A stretch of DNA of 64,000 bases from Methylobacterium soli (GTDB taxonomy: Bacteria > Pseudomonadota > Alphaproteobacteria > Rhizobiales > Beijerinckiaceae): the NCBI RefSeq assembly GCF_008806385.1, contig NZ_VZZK01000028.1, forward strand, positions 1-64,000. The letters are read 5' to 3'. Positions 18,760 to 28,555 of this stretch are shown one piece after another. Position 1 is the stretch's first letter; the number at the start of each line of letters is the position of its first letter. Position numbers and translations under genes: made by a program. The notes under the pieces are model-generated. The model ran no database searches. It was not told where the DNA came from and was given only the letters and a program-made list of their open reading frames with translations.

Positions 18760-19563
18760 TCAGAGGTCCGTCGTCACGCTCAGCCCGTCATAGGCCGGGC
18801 TCACGTGCGGCGGCAGCTTTCTGGCGAGCGTCGCGTAATCGAGATCGGTGTGGAGGTTCGTCAGGATGGCACGCCGTGGCGCGACCTCCTCGATCAGCGC
18901 GAGGGCATCCGAGACCGAGTAATGGGTCGGGTGCGGGGTCTCGCGCAGGGCGTCGATGATCAGGAGATCGAGGCCCCGCAGGCGGGCTTTGCTGGCGTCC
19001 GGCATCAGGCTGACATCGGGGGCATAGGCGGCAGACCCGAAGCGGAAGCCCAGAGCAGCCTCGTTGCCGTGCTCCATGCCGAAGGGCTCTGCCGTCAGCG
19101 CCCCGCCCGGTCCCTCGATCGAGACCGCCTCGCCCTCGACGAGGTCGTTCATATCGAGGACCGGCGGGTAGGCGCTGCCCGGCGGGGTGGCGAAACAATA
19201 CCCGAAGCGGGCTTCCAGGAGGGCCCGGGTCGTCGCGTCGGCATAGACCGGGATGCGCCGCCGCATGTGGATGACCAAGGGACGGACATCGTCGATGCCG
19301 TGGGTGTGGTCGGCATGGGCATGGGTGAACAGCACGGCATCGAGGCGGCTGATCCCGGCATCGATGAGCTGCTCGCGCAGATCCGGCGAGGTGTCGACGA
19401 GGAGCATCGTCGTTCCTGCCCCGTCCTGCCGCTCGGCGAGGATCGAGCATCGGCGCCGGCGGTTGCGCGGCTCATCGGGGTCGCAGGCCCCCCAGCCATA
19501 GGCGACCCGCGGCACGCCGCCGGATGAGCCGCAACCGAGGATACGCAGCGTCAGCGTCGCCAT
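18760..19563 (-). CDS. MBL-fold metallo-hydrolase (PhnP-like)
   Basis: A 267-residue metallo-beta-lactamase-fold enzyme. The N-terminal GCGSSGGVPR and the metal-binding HAHADHTHG (about residues 76-84) are those of PhnP-type phosphodiesterases and related cyclic-phosphate hydrolases. The PTHYSVSDAL and NLHTDLDY segments hold later ligands. In this position next to tatD the family is conserved in alphaproteobacteria, but the substrate is not established. The ATG at 19563 was preferred to a 36-residue upstream extension without homology. Confidence 0.88.
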   Translation of the reverse strand: MATLTLRILGCGSSGGVPRVAYGWGACDPDEPRNRRRRCSILAERQDGAGTTMLLVDTSPDLREQLIDAGISRLDAVLFTHAHADHTHGIDDVRPLVIHMRRRIPVYADATTRALLEARFGYCFATPPGSAYPPVLDMNDLVEGEAVSIEGPGGALTAEPFGMEHGNEAALGFRFGSAAYAPDVSLMPDASKARLRGLDLLIIDALRETPHPTHYSVSDALALIEEVAPRRAILTNLHTDLDYATLARKLPPHVSPAYDGLSVTTDL

Positions 19564-19606
19564 CCGGACCTCCCGTCCGGTTGGTACAGGAGTGCCGCCC
19601 GTCCTG

Positions 19607-20410
19607 TCATGCTCCCATTCCCCGCAAGGGCTCCGGGCCCGCCTTCGAGAACAGGCGATGGAAGTTCGCACTCGTCAGGGCGGCGAAGTCCGGAAAGGAC
19701 AATCCGAGCGTGCCGGCGAGGGAGCGCGCCGTATCGGCGGTGTAGGCCGGCTCGTTGGTGCGCCCGCGATGCGGCTCGGGGGCGAGGAACGGCGCGTCGG
19801 TCTCGACCAGGATCCGGTCCTGGGGCACTGCGCGCGCGATCTCGCGCAATTCATGCGAGCGCCGGAAGGTGACGATGCCGGAGAACGAGATCGAGAGCCC
19901 GAGGTCGACGCCGACCTCGGCCAGGCGCCGGCCCGACGAGAAACAATGCAGCACGGCCCGGAATGAACCGCGCCTCATCTCGTCGGTGAGCACCGCCTCC
20001 ATGTGAGCGTCGGCATCGCGGGCATGGATCACCAGGGGCAATTCGGTCGCGCGAGCCGCCGCGATATGGGCGCGCAGCACCCGCTCCTGAACTGCCTCCG
20101 GCGCCGCGTCCTCGTAGTGGTAATCGAGGCCTGCCTCGCCGATGCCGATGCAGCGGGGATGGTCGGTCAGGGCGGCGATGGTCTCGGCCGGGACCTCCGG
20201 CTCCTCGGCGGCCCCGTGCGGATGAGTTCCCACGGTGTACCAGACCTCGGGATGCGCCTCCGCGATCGCCCGGTAGGTCTCCGTCTTGGCGATGCGCGTC
20301 GCGATCGTGAGCATCCGGGTCACGCCCGCCTCCCTGGCGCGCGCGATCACGCCCGGGAGGTCGGCGGAGAAATCCGGGAAGTCGAGATGGCAGTGGCTGT
20401 CGATCAGCAT
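19607..20410 (-). CDS. tatD: TatD-family metal-dependent DNase/hydrolase
   Basis: A 267-residue TIM-barrel hydrolase: N-terminal metal pair SHCHLDF, GEAGLDY with the catalytic Glu, HARDA, LHCFSSG and the ETDAPFL motif are all present. TatD proteins are 3'-5' exonucleases or deoxyribonucleases with roles in DNA quality control. It lies between metG and the MBL gene on the same strand with small gaps, the usual alphaproteobacterial arrangement metG-tatD-MBL. Confidence 0.93.
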   Translation of the reverse strand: MLIDSHCHLDFPDFSADLPGVIARAREAGVTRMLTIATRIAKTETYRAIAEAHPEVWYTVGTHPHGAAEEPEVPAETIAALTDHPRCIGIGEAGLDYHYEDAAPEAVQERVLRAHIAAARATELPLVIHARDADAHMEAVLTDEMRRGSFRAVLHCFSSGRRLAEVGVDLGLSISFSGIVTFRRSHELREIARAVPQDRILVETDAPFLAPEPHRGRTNEPAYTADTARSLAGTLGLSFPDFAALTSANFHRLFSKAGPEPLRGMGA

Positions 20411-20555
20411 GGGGATCTACGGGGCAGGTGCGGGATCGTCCGCACCGCTTCGGGTGCGAACGCGCGGCAAGGGTGATGCGGGATGTGGCGCGGCGATCAC
20501 GCGCGGGCTACCCCCGGCAGCCTCTCTCCCCGCCAGGGGAAAGGCTGCGCGATCG

Positions 20556-22121
20556 TCACGCCGCCTCCGGCTCGACGAAGCGGGGGAAGATCGGCGCGGG
20601 AGCCGGGAGGGCGGTGCCGGGCACGAGGCGATGCGCCTCGCCCACGTGACCGAGCGTCCGCGCCTCCGGCGAGACGGCGAGCAGGTCGAGAAGCGCCGCG
20701 CCGGCCGTCGGGACGACGGGCTGAACCAGGATGCCGACAGCCCGCAGGGTCTCGATCGTGACGTACAGGACGGTGTTCATCCGCTCAGGATCGGTCTTGC
20801 GCAAGCGCCAGGGCTCCTCGCCCGCGAAGTAGCGGTTGGCGCTGCCCACGACCGCCCAGATCTCGGCGAGCACCGTGTGCAGCGCCAGAGCCTCCAGGGC
20901 CGCCCGCGCCTGTCCGGGCAGCGCGTCGGCGGCGGAGAGCAGGGCCCGGTCGGCCTCCGTGAGGGGACCGGGCACCGGCACGGCGCCGTCGCAATTCTTG
21001 GCGATCATCGAGAGGGAGCGCTGGGCGAGATTCCCGAGATCGTTGGCCAGATCCGCGTTGATGCGCCCGATGATCGCCTCGTGGCTGTAATTGCCGTCGC
21101 CCCCGAAGGGCACCTCGCGCAGCACGAAGTAGCGGAGCTGATCGACGCCGTAGGTCGTGATCAGGTCCATCGGGTCGACGACATTGCCGAGCGACTTTGA
21201 CATCTTCTCGCCCTTCGAGAGCAGGAAGCCGTGGCCGAAGACGCGTTTGGGGAGCGGCAACCCCGCCGACATCAGGAAGGCCGGCCAGTAGACCGCGTGG
21301 AAGCGGACGATGTCCTTGCCGATGACGTGGAGGTCGATCGGCCAATGGCGCCAGCGTGGGTCGCTCTCGTTGGGGAACCCGCAGACGGTCAGGTAATTCG
21401 TCAGCGCGTCGACCCAGACATACATCACGTGGCCGGGGGCATCCGGCACCGGCACGCCCCAATCGAAGGTGGTGCGGCTGACCGAGAGGTCCTTGAGGCC
21501 CTGGCGGACGAAGCTCGCGACCTCGTTACGTCGCGTCTCGGGACCGATGAAGTCGGGCTCGGCCTCGTAGAGCGCGAGCAGCTTCTCGCCGTAGGCCGAG
21601 AGGCGGAACAGGTAGTTCTCCTCCTCGGTCCACTCGACCGGGGTCTGCGTCGCCTTCGCGCGGCGCGTCCCGTCCGGCCCGATCTCGGTCTCGTCCTCGC
21701 CGTACCAGGCCTCGTCGCGCACCGAGTACCAGCCGATATATTTCGACAGGTAGATGTCTCCGTTGTCCTGCATCCGCTGCCAGATCGCCTGTGCGGCGGC
21801 GTAGTGGTCAGGCTCGGTGGTGCGGATGAAGCGGTCGTGGCTGCAGTTCAGCGCCTCTGCCATGAGGCGGAACTTCTGGGACATCTCATCGACCAGCGCC
21901 CTCGGGGTGGTCTCGAGGCGCGCCGCCGTCTGCTGGATCTTGAGGCCGTGCTCGTCCGTGCCCGTCGTGAAGAGCACGTCGTAGCCGTCGAGGCGCTTGT
22001 ACCGGGCGATGGCATCGGTCGCGATCACCTCGTAGGCATGCCCGATATGGGGCGCGCCGTTCGGGTAGGAAATCGCGGTGGTGAGGCTGAATCTGCCCTT
22101 TGCCGGGTTTTGGGCCGTCAC
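20556..22121 (-). CDS. metG: Methionyl-tRNA synthetase
   Basis: A 521-residue class I synthetase charging tRNA-Met. The HIGH box (APHIGHAYE, about 23-31) and KMSKS box (GEKMSKSLG, about 307) are intact. Length and lack of the C-terminal dimerisation domain indicate the short MetG2-type form. It starts with GTG at 22121. It is one of a same-strand series dac-tmk-holB-metG-tatD-MBL. Confidence 0.96.
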   Translation of the reverse strand: MTAQNPAKGRFSLTTAISYPNGAPHIGHAYEVIATDAIARYKRLDGYDVLFTTGTDEHGLKIQQTAARLETTPRALVDEMSQKFRLMAEALNCSHDRFIRTTEPDHYAAAQAIWQRMQDNGDIYLSKYIGWYSVRDEAWYGEDETEIGPDGTRRAKATQTPVEWTEEENYLFRLSAYGEKLLALYEAEPDFIGPETRRNEVASFVRQGLKDLSVSRTTFDWGVPVPDAPGHVMYVWVDALTNYLTVCGFPNESDPRWRHWPIDLHVIGKDIVRFHAVYWPAFLMSAGLPLPKRVFGHGFLLSKGEKMSKSLGNVVDPMDLITTYGVDQLRYFVLREVPFGGDGNYSHEAIIGRINADLANDLGNLAQRSLSMIAKNCDGAVPVPGPLTEADRALLSAADALPGQARAALEALALHTVLAEIWAVVGSANRYFAGEEPWRLRKTDPERMNTVLYVTIETLRAVGILVQPVVPTAGAALLDLLAVSPEARTLGHVGEAHRLVPGTALPAPAPIFPRFVEPEAA

Positions 22122-22298
22122 GTCAGAGATTCCCCGGATACGCGGTTCATGGGCCCCGGCGATCCCAACCTGGCAGGATCACGGGATCAAAGGATTTCGC
22201 AGGCTCCGGAGCATTCCTGAGCCGGCCGGTTCGGGCTCCCGCGAGACGACGCGCCCTTCAAAGCCCTGTCGCCCATTCCGCGCGGAGGGACGCGGCGG

Positions 22299-23360
22299 CT
22301 AGGCGGTCCGCACGGCGCCTGCAAGGTCCCCGAACAGGGACAGGACGAGGGGCCGGCGGTCGAGATTGTAGGTCGCGGCCTCCCGGGCGGCGCGGGCGAT
22401 CTTGTCACACACCTCGACCAGGGCCGCAAGGCGAGCGGGCGGTTCGGCCCGGCGTCGGTCGAGCTCGGTCGAGACGAAGCGGAACACCGTCTCGAGGCTC
22501 GTCTCGAACAAGGCATCGGCCTCGCGGGCCGCGAGCTTGTCCGCGAGCGTCAGGATGCGGCGCCAATCCGGGTGATCGAGGCGCGCGAGCAGCGTCTCGA
22601 CCTCGGTCACGACGGTTGCGGTGGCGGGATCGAGCATCGCCACGGCCCGTGCCACGGAGCCTTCCGCGAGAGCCGCGGCGCGCGCGAGCGAGGCTCCGTC
22701 CGGCACCTGGAAGGGAGCGGGGAAGCCCGCGATCACGGCGGCAACCTCCGCCTCGTCGAGGGGCCTCAACGTCAGGGCGCGGCAGCGCGAACGGATCGTG
22801 GGCAGGAGGCGGCCCGGCGCGTGGCTGACGATGAGGAAGAGCGATCGCGGCGGCGGTTCCTCCAGCATCTTGAGGAGCGCGTTGGCGCTGTTCGGATTCA
22901 GGTCCTCGGCGCTGTCGACGATGCAGATGCGGTAGCCCGCATTGCCGGCCGTCGCACCGAACAGGTCGAGGGCCTTGCGGGCTGCATCGACCGGAATCTT
23001 GGTGGGCAGGGTCTTGGCCCCGGGCACCCGGTGGCGCCGCAACGCGACGAGGTTCGGGTGCGAGAGCGCCGCGACCTTCCGGGCCGCCGGATGGTCCGGG
23101 GCGACGTGGAGATCATCCGGCGTCTGCTGACGGTCAGGATGAGCCAGGAGCCAGCGCGCCACCCGGTAGGCGAGGGTCGCCTTCCCGATGCCCTGCGGGC
23201 CCCCGAGCAGCCAGGCATGGTGCAGGCGTCCGGAGCCGATCGCGGCGGCAAAGGCCGCCTCGGCCGCCCGGTGCCCGACGAGCCGCGTCGCCTCGCGCGG
23301 GCGCGGCACCTCGGCGAGGTCTCCCGGCTCGACATCGTCGGGCGCCCGCTCAAGCGGCAT
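22299..23360 (-). CDS. holB: DNA polymerase III subunit delta'
   Basis: A 353-residue clamp-loader subunit with an AAA+ fold: LLGGPQGIGKAT as the P-loop-like segment, a SAEDLNPNSANALLKMLEEPP motif and the SRC of IRSRCRALTL. It loads the sliding clamp in the gamma-complex. The start at 23360 makes an 11-base overlap with the end of tmk, and a longer frame upstream is antisense-like and was rejected. The tmk-holB-metG order is conserved in this class. Confidence 0.93.
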   Translation of the reverse strand: MPLERAPDDVEPGDLAEVPRPREATRLVGHRAAEAAFAAAIGSGRLHHAWLLGGPQGIGKATLAYRVARWLLAHPDRQQTPDDLHVAPDHPAARKVAALSHPNLVALRRHRVPGAKTLPTKIPVDAARKALDLFGATAGNAGYRICIVDSAEDLNPNSANALLKMLEEPPPRSLFLIVSHAPGRLLPTIRSRCRALTLRPLDEAEVAAVIAGFPAPFQVPDGASLARAAALAEGSVARAVAMLDPATATVVTEVETLLARLDHPDWRRILTLADKLAAREADALFETSLETVFRFVSTELDRRRAEPPARLAALVEVCDKIARAAREAATYNLDRRPLVLSLFGDLAGAVRTA

Positions 23361-24042
23361 CGTGGTGGCTCTCCGTGACGGCGGCGGGGAACAGGCCGGG
23401 CAGGCGGGCCGCCACGGCGGCACGGATCTCGGCCTCGACCGCGTCGGCCTCGCGGGCCGCATCGATCATGATGCAGCGATCGGGCTCCGAGGCCGCGATG
23501 GCGTGGAAACCGGCGCGCAGGCGGGCGTGGAACGCGAGGGCCTCGGCCTCGAAGCGGTCGGGCGCAGCGTCGTCGGCCCGCGCGCGCGCGCGGGCAAGGC
23601 CCGCCTCGGGAGGGAGATCGAGGATCAGGGTGAGGTCGGGCCGGGTGTCGCCCACGGCGATGCGCTCCAGCGCCCGGACGATGCTGGCATCGAGCCCGCC
23701 CGCCGCGCCCTGATACGCGCGGGTCGAATCCGCGAAGCGGTCGCAGAGCACGATCTCGCCGCGCCGCAGCGCCGGCCGGATCAGGCGATCGAGATGGTCG
23801 ATCCGGGCCGCGGTGAACAGCAGCGCCTCCGCGAAGGCTCCGTAGGGCTTGGCGATGCCGGCCAGCAGGGCCTCGCGGATTTCCTCCGCCCGCGTCGAGC
23901 CGCCGGGCTCCCGGGTGGTCACGACCTCGCGGCCGCTCCGCTCGCGCAGGTAGCGGGCCAAGCGGCCGACCTGGGTCGACTTGCCGGCCCCCTCCCCGCC
24001 CTCGAACGTGATGAAGACGCCGGCTGGCGGGACCGCCTTCAC
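23350..24042 (-). CDS. tmk: Thymidylate kinase
   Basis: A 230-residue kinase making dTDP from dTMP. P-loop GGEGAGKST, the DR of LCDRFADST and a DLPPEAG segment before the lid are visible. The start is a GTG at 24042 that overlaps the TGA of the preceding carboxypeptidase gene as GTGA, giving translational coupling. A much longer open frame upstream is the antisense-like third frame of that gene and was discarded. Confidence 0.95.
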   Translation of the reverse strand: MKAVPPAGVFITFEGGEGAGKSTQVGRLARYLRERSGREVVTTREPGGSTRAEEIREALLAGIAKPYGAFAEALLFTAARIDHLDRLIRPALRRGEIVLCDRFADSTRAYQGAAGGLDASIVRALERIAVGDTRPDLTLILDLPPEAGLARARARADDAAPDRFEAEALAFHARLRAGFHAIAASEPDRCIMIDAAREADAVEAEIRAAVAARLPGLFPAAVTESHHDAA

Positions 24043-25241
24043 GAGGGGTTGCTGGCCTTGCTGAAGGCGCGCCGGAACAGGCCGGTGCCGACCTCGAGGG
24101 CGGCGTCGAGCGCCCGCTGCGGGATCGTGCCCGCCGCCACGGTCTCGCCCGCGTAGAGCGGCTGGTCGAGGGCCACGGCGTCGCCGCGCATGATGCGCAG
24201 GCGGCCGATCTCGCGGCCCTGCTCCACCGGTGCGGTGAGCGGTCCCTGGTAGACGGCGCGCGCCGAGATCCGCTCGCCCGAGCCGCGCGGCAGCAGGAGG
24301 CGCACCGGCTTCCTGGCGACGAGGGGGACGCTGCCCTTCTCGCCGCCGAAGACCGAGGCCTCCGCGACGGTCTCGCCGGCGGTGAAGACCTGACGCGGCT
24401 CGAACGCGCGAAAACCCCATTCCATCAGCTTGCGGGATTCCGCGGCGCGGTCGCGGGCGGTCTTGAGGCCGCTCACCACCATGATGAGGCGCTGTCCGCT
24501 CTGCACGGCCGATCCGGTCAGCCCGTAGCCGGATTCCTCGAGATAGCCGGTCTTGAGGCCATCCGCCCCGATATCGAGGGCGAGCAGCGGATTGCGGTTC
24601 TGCTGCTTGATCTTGTTCCAGGTGAACTCACGCTCGGCGAAGATTTTGTAGAGGTCCGGGTAGGTGTCGATGAGGTGCATCGCGAGCTTGGCGAGATCGC
24701 GGGCAGTCACCTTCTGGTCCGGCGCGGAATAGCCCGTGGCATTGCGGAAGACCGACTTCGTCAGGCCGAGTTCCTTGGCCTTGGCGTTCATCATACCGGC
24801 GAAGGCCTCTTCCGAGCCTGCCATGTTCTCCGCGATCGTGATGGCCGCGTCATTGCCGGACTGCACGATGAGGCCGCGCAGCAGGTCCGACATCTTGATG
24901 CGGCTGTTGACTTGGGCGAACATCGAGGAGCCGCCGCCTCCGGCCCCCCCCCGGCGCCACGCGTCCTCCGTCACCGTGAACTCGGTGTCCATGGTGAGAC
25001 GGCCGGATTTCAGGGCGTCGAAGACGATCTCGGTGGTCACCAGCTTGGCCATGCTGGCCGGCGAGAACGGCTCGTCGGCCGCCTTCTCGAACAGCACCGA
25101 GCCCGAATCCGCATCGATCAGGATCGCGTGCGGGGCTGCGGTCTGGAAATTCTGCGCGAGCGCGGGCCGGGCCGTCGGAAGGGCGAGGAGGCCGAGACAG
25201 GACAGGGCCGCGAGGATCGCCCGGATGGATCTCACACGCAT
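24039..25241 (-). CDS. D-alanyl-D-alanine carboxypeptidase (PBP5/6 type)
   Basis: A 400-residue exported penicillin-binding protein that trims the terminal D-Ala of peptidoglycan stems. Signal peptide at 1-29 (ending PALA-Q), the active-site SxxK in SPASMAKL, SGN in VQSGNDAA and KTG in DGLKTGYL are in order, followed by a C-terminal beta domain and an amphipathic tail (LFRRAFSKAS) typical for membrane attachment. The ATG at 25241 fits the signal peptide. Coupled to tmk. Confidence 0.94.
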   Translation of the reverse strand: MRVRSIRAILAALSCLGLLALPTARPALAQNFQTAAPHAILIDADSGSVLFEKAADEPFSPASMAKLVTTEIVFDALKSGRLTMDTEFTVTEDAWRRGGAGGGGSSMFAQVNSRIKMSDLLRGLIVQSGNDAAITIAENMAGSEEAFAGMMNAKAKELGLTKSVFRNATGYSAPDQKVTARDLAKLAMHLIDTYPDLYKIFAEREFTWNKIKQQNRNPLLALDIGADGLKTGYLEESGYGLTGSAVQSGQRLIMVVSGLKTARDRAAESRKLMEWGFRAFEPRQVFTAGETVAEASVFGGEKGSVPLVARKPVRLLLPRGSGERISARAVYQGPLTAPVEQGREIGRLRIMRGDAVALDQPLYAGETVAAGTIPQRALDAALEVGTGLFRRAFSKASNPS

Positions 25242-25413
25242 CGATACCCTCGCCTTCGGATCGCCGCGCCGGCGTCCGTTCCCTATGCCCCGCAAAGCGA
25301 GACCCTACAGCGGTTTGCCCGCCAAATCGAACGCAAGTTCGCCGCGGGCGCCATGTGAGCTGGGAGCTGATTACCGTTTCCGAGATCCGGGCCGGCGCGA
25401 TCCGGGGCCGCGC

Positions 25414-26712
25414 TCAGTAGATCTCCGCCAGCCGCGAACGGGGCCGTTGGGGCTTGGCCGGCGCGGAGGCCGGGCCCGTGGTCTTGCCGGGCGGGGCGGC
25501 ATTCGGAGCCGCAGCGAGCTTCGCCATCGCCAGCTTGGCGGAAACCGGGATCGCGGCCGGCGCGGCACGCCCGACCGCGACACGCACGGGCTCCGGCGGC
25601 TTCGGACCAGAAGCGAAGCCCGGCTTGGCCGGGGCGGGCGAGCCCCGTGACGCGAGGTGGACGGGCGCCGCGGGCATCGGCCCGGATTTGCCGGCGGCCG
25701 CGGGAATCGCGAGCTTCGTCGGGGTGGCGCGCCCCGGATTGAGGCCGGCGACCTGGGTCGTCGGGGCGGTCGCGAGGGGCCGGTGGCCCTTGGCCGCCGC
25801 GAATGCGTGCCCTTGCGCGGATGTCGTCTCGGGGCGGAACGGGGTGGAGCGCGGGGCATTCGGCTGCAACGCGGGCGGCACCGCGACGGCGGCGCTCGCC
25901 AGGAGCACCGGGGCAGGCCGCGGCTGCCGGATCACCGGCGCCTCCTCGGGTGCCTCCTCCCGCGGCTTGAAGGCGAGCGGAGCCCGCGTGCGGGCCAGGG
26001 GCTCGGTGGTCTCGGCAGCGTCTTGGCCGAGATCCGCGAGCATGACCGGGGAGCGTCCGCCCACGGCGGCCGGCTGTCCGTCGGTGCGCAGGGTCGCCAT
26101 CAGCTTGCGATCGTCGCTGCCGGCGACCGAGGCCTTGCCGACATACTCGACGCGCACCCGGGTGGTGCCCCGCCGATGAAACTCGAGGGCCTCGGCCACC
26201 GCCTCCGACACATCCATCACGCGGTCGGCGTGATAGGGGCCGCGATCGTTGACCCGAACGATCATCGAGTGCCCGTTCGCCACGTTGGTGACCCGGGCGT
26301 AGCTCGGCAGCGGCAGGGTCGGGTGCGCGGCCGCGATGGAGTGGCGGTCGAAGACCTCACCATTGGCCGTCTGGCGACCGTGGAAGGCGCTTCCGTACCA
26401 GGACGCGAGCCCCTCCCGCACGTAGCCCCGGGCATCCTCCCGGGGCACGTAGGTGCGGCCCGCCACCACGTAGGGCTTGCCCGAGAAGCGGCGTCCGCCG
26501 CCCTTCGGAATCACGTCGCCCTCGTTGTAGAGGCGCGGGCTGGCCTTGACCCCGTATTTCGGATCGACGCCGTTGCCGGACGAGGTGGCGGCGAATTTCT
26601 GCGGGTTGGTGCTGCAATTGGCGGTCGCCAGCGCGATGGCCGAGACCGCGAGAATGCGTCGGAGCGGGCGTGCGCGCAGTTGCGCCATCCCGGCCTTCGT
26701 CGAACGCGCCAT
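25414..26712 (-). CDS. rlpA: RlpA-like septal ring lytic transglycosylase lipoprotein
   Basis: About 432 residues. A signal peptide ends in a lipobox-like ATANC, so it is probably an outer-membrane lipoprotein. A double-psi beta-barrel domain follows (GLASWYG, then FDRHSIAAAHPTLPLPSY and VRVNDRGPYH), as in RlpA enzymes that cleave naked glycan strands. The C-terminal 250 residues are Ala/Pro-rich with no recognisable SPOR domain. Start choice is uncertain: ATG 26712 is taken, with GTG 26721 and ATG 26688 possible. Confidence 0.85.
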   Translation of the reverse strand: MARSTKAGMAQLRARPLRRILAVSAIALATANCSTNPQKFAATSSGNGVDPKYGVKASPRLYNEGDVIPKGGGRRFSGKPYVVAGRTYVPREDARGYVREGLASWYGSAFHGRQTANGEVFDRHSIAAAHPTLPLPSYARVTNVANGHSMIVRVNDRGPYHADRVMDVSEAVAEALEFHRRGTTRVRVEYVGKASVAGSDDRKLMATLRTDGQPAAVGGRSPVMLADLGQDAAETTEPLARTRAPLAFKPREEAPEEAPVIRQPRPAPVLLASAAVAVPPALQPNAPRSTPFRPETTSAQGHAFAAAKGHRPLATAPTTQVAGLNPGRATPTKLAIPAAAGKSGPMPAAPVHLASRGSPAPAKPGFASGPKPPEPVRVAVGRAAPAAIPVSAKLAMAKLAAAPNAAPPGKTTGPASAPAKPQRPRSRLAEIY

Positions 26713-27112
26713 ACCAACCACTCGGGCTCACCGCATACGCCACCGGCCGCATCCGGCGCGGTGAGCACGGCCGGAGACGCCCTGCCGGGAGAGTGGCCGC
26801 GAAGCCGCCCGCCCGGAGACACGGAGAATTGTCGGGACGCCGTAAAGGAAAGCTGAATGGCCGGTGCCGGCAGGGTGTTCTCAACACCCAAATATCGAGA
26901 GATCCGTTCGCGCACAGAATGAACCCGCTGCCCGAATATCCGGAAATGATTGAGAAAAATCGTGCGGGGCCACGCATCCGCTCGATAGCGGCGCGCAGGA
27001 TCGGGATGGCCTCTCGTCCCGAGAGGCCATCACCCAGGAAAGCGCATCAAAGATCGCCGACAAGTCTTTGCCGAGATGACCTTCTCGCCATCCGGCACAC
27101 GCGCCCTCGGCC
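26713..27112. other. 400-base intergenic region between parA/RHH pair and rlpA
   Basis: No gene seen. It contains the hairpin at 27005-27031 and a less GC-rich stretch at 26880-26960 that could hold the rlpA promoter. Confidence 0.4.
27005..27031 (-). terminator. 12-bp hairpin downstream of the ParA/RHH operon
   Basis: A perfect 12-bp stem (27005-27016 with 27020-27031) with a 3-base loop, about 80 bases after the stop of the minus-strand RHH gene. It lacks a U-tract. It may act as a terminator or as a 3' stabiliser. Confidence 0.5.
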
Positions 27113-27457
27113 TCAGCGGGCGATCGTCTCCTTCAGCTGCTCGATCGAGCGCGCGCCGCGCTGCTTGAACAGAAGGTCGAGGGCCTCGAGCATGATGGCG
27201 TGCATCTTGGTGCGCTCCGCATAGGCGAGGTCGCGCAGCTGATCGTAGACCGGCGGCTCGAGATAGACCGACATCTGGCGGGCGCGCTCCTTCAGGGTGG
27301 CGCTCGGCCGACGCGCAGGCGCCGGAGCGACGTCGAGCTGGACGATCTCGGCGGTCGGCGGCCCCTGCACCAGGACGGGCTTGGCCGGCACGGGCTTCGG
27401 CGTCGGCGCCGCCGCAGCGACGATCGAGGCCAGATTGAGCTTAGGCGGCTTTGACAT
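27113..27457 (-). CDS. Ribbon-helix-helix-like small protein paired with ParA
   Basis: 114 residues. An Ala/Pro-rich flexible N-terminus (1-50) precedes an RHH-like segment (about 60-95: RQMSVYLEPPVYDQLRDLAY, then a helix). In plasmid systems such as ParFG, an RHH protein with a flexible tail binds the centromere and stimulates the ParA-type ATPase. The start overlaps the end of the ParA gene by 17 bases, which indicates a two-gene unit. Function on this chromosome is unknown. Confidence 0.7.
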   Translation of the reverse strand: MSKPPKLNLASIVAAAAPTPKPVPAKPVLVQGPPTAEIVQLDVAPAPARRPSATLKERARQMSVYLEPPVYDQLRDLAYAERTKMHAIMLEALDLLFKQRGARSIEQLKETIAR

Positions 27458-28079
27458 GCTTGGCCCCCTGCATCCGTCGCTCGATCCAGCTCCAGAGTCG
27501 ACGCACCTCGGTCGCCGCCTGGCCCTTCGGGTTGAACTCGGTCACGCCCTGGCCGACGCCGATGGCGTCCTGATGATCGGTGCGCGCCACGATGTTGACG
27601 TCGGGCAGGATGCCCAGGACGGCGAGTCCGTCGGCGGCATCCCGGATGCGGTAGGAGCGCGGCGGCGTCTGGTTCAGCACGAAGGCGAACTTCTTCTCGA
27701 GCCGGTAGACGGCGGCCAGCGTCGGCTTGAAGGCGCGCAGATCCGCGGGGGTCGGGCGGCAGGGAATGATGCAGAGATCGGCGGCGCGGATCGCCGAGAG
27801 CGTGCCGGTGGAATCGACGCCGGGCGTGTCGATGAAGACGTAGTCGTAGGCCGACTCGCGCAGCTGCACCATCACGGCGTCGATCTGCGTCGCATCGATC
27901 TGCGCCACTTCCGGCCCCTCGGCGGTCCGATGATCGAGCCAGTCGCTGATCGTCGCCTGCCGGTCCATCTCGAGGATGCAGACGGAGTGCCCGGCTTCCT
28001 GGGCCGCGACCGCGAGCGAGATGCAGAGCGTGCTCTTGCCGCTGCCTCCCTTCTGCGTGACGAACGTGATGGCTTTCAT
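27441..28079 (-). CDS. ParA-family ATPase
   Basis: A 212-residue MinD/ParA ATPase with the deviant Walker A KGGSGKST (about 10-17), a Walker B-like YVFIDTPG and the IIPCRPTP switch region. It has no N-terminal HTH, so it is the short (type Ib or orphan) class that positions plasmids, protein clusters or chemoreceptors. The partner RHH gene overlaps its 3' end. It is not next to parB, gid or chemotaxis genes, so its cargo cannot be read from context. Confidence 0.88.
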   Translation of the reverse strand: MKAITFVTQKGGSGKSTLCISLAVAAQEAGHSVCILEMDRQATISDWLDHRTAEGPEVAQIDATQIDAVMVQLRESAYDYVFIDTPGVDSTGTLSAIRAADLCIIPCRPTPADLRAFKPTLAAVYRLEKKFAFVLNQTPPRSYRIRDAADGLAVLGILPDVNIVARTDHQDAIGVGQGVTEFNPKGQAATEVRRLWSWIERRMQGAKHVKAA

Positions 28080-28555
28080 CCCGGCCTTCCTTGGCTCGCG
28101 CTCCCCGCGACTGCGACGAGGGCACTGACAACTTAGGGTTAGGGCACGGCCGATCGGACCGGCGGCGCCGCACGGCCTGAGGTCGCGGGGAGAACGGCCG
28201 TGCCGTCGTCCTCCGACCCAAGGATGCGCGGATCCGTGATGTCGCTGATCATGGTTAACGGGAGGTTAAAGACGCCCGGGATCAACGCATCCTCGGATCA
28301 CAGGACGCCGGCGGGGAGAGAATCTTGGCAGATGTTCCCGAGAGCAAATGCTACTTTTATGCTCAAACGAAAATATTATCTTAGGTTGTCAACTTCAGGG
28401 TTCATTTCAGTATTGCCCTTTTCATAACGCCCTCCATGGCTTAGATCTGCTGCAGCTCGACCCGCAACGCGAGCGCAAAGGAAACCTCAGGTTTATCCTC
28501 GCGGCGATCCACTGGCCCGAGGGCAGGGCTCCTTCGGCGCCGTTGAAGGATTTCC
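28080..28555. other. 476-base intergenic region, divergent promoters
   Basis: This lies between the minus-strand ParA gene and the plus-strand PAS gene and must hold both promoters. Bases 28340-28430 are AT-rich. TTGTCA near 28388 followed after 17 bases by AGTATT is a weak sigma-70-like match for the PAS gene. No gene recognised. Confidence 0.35.
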
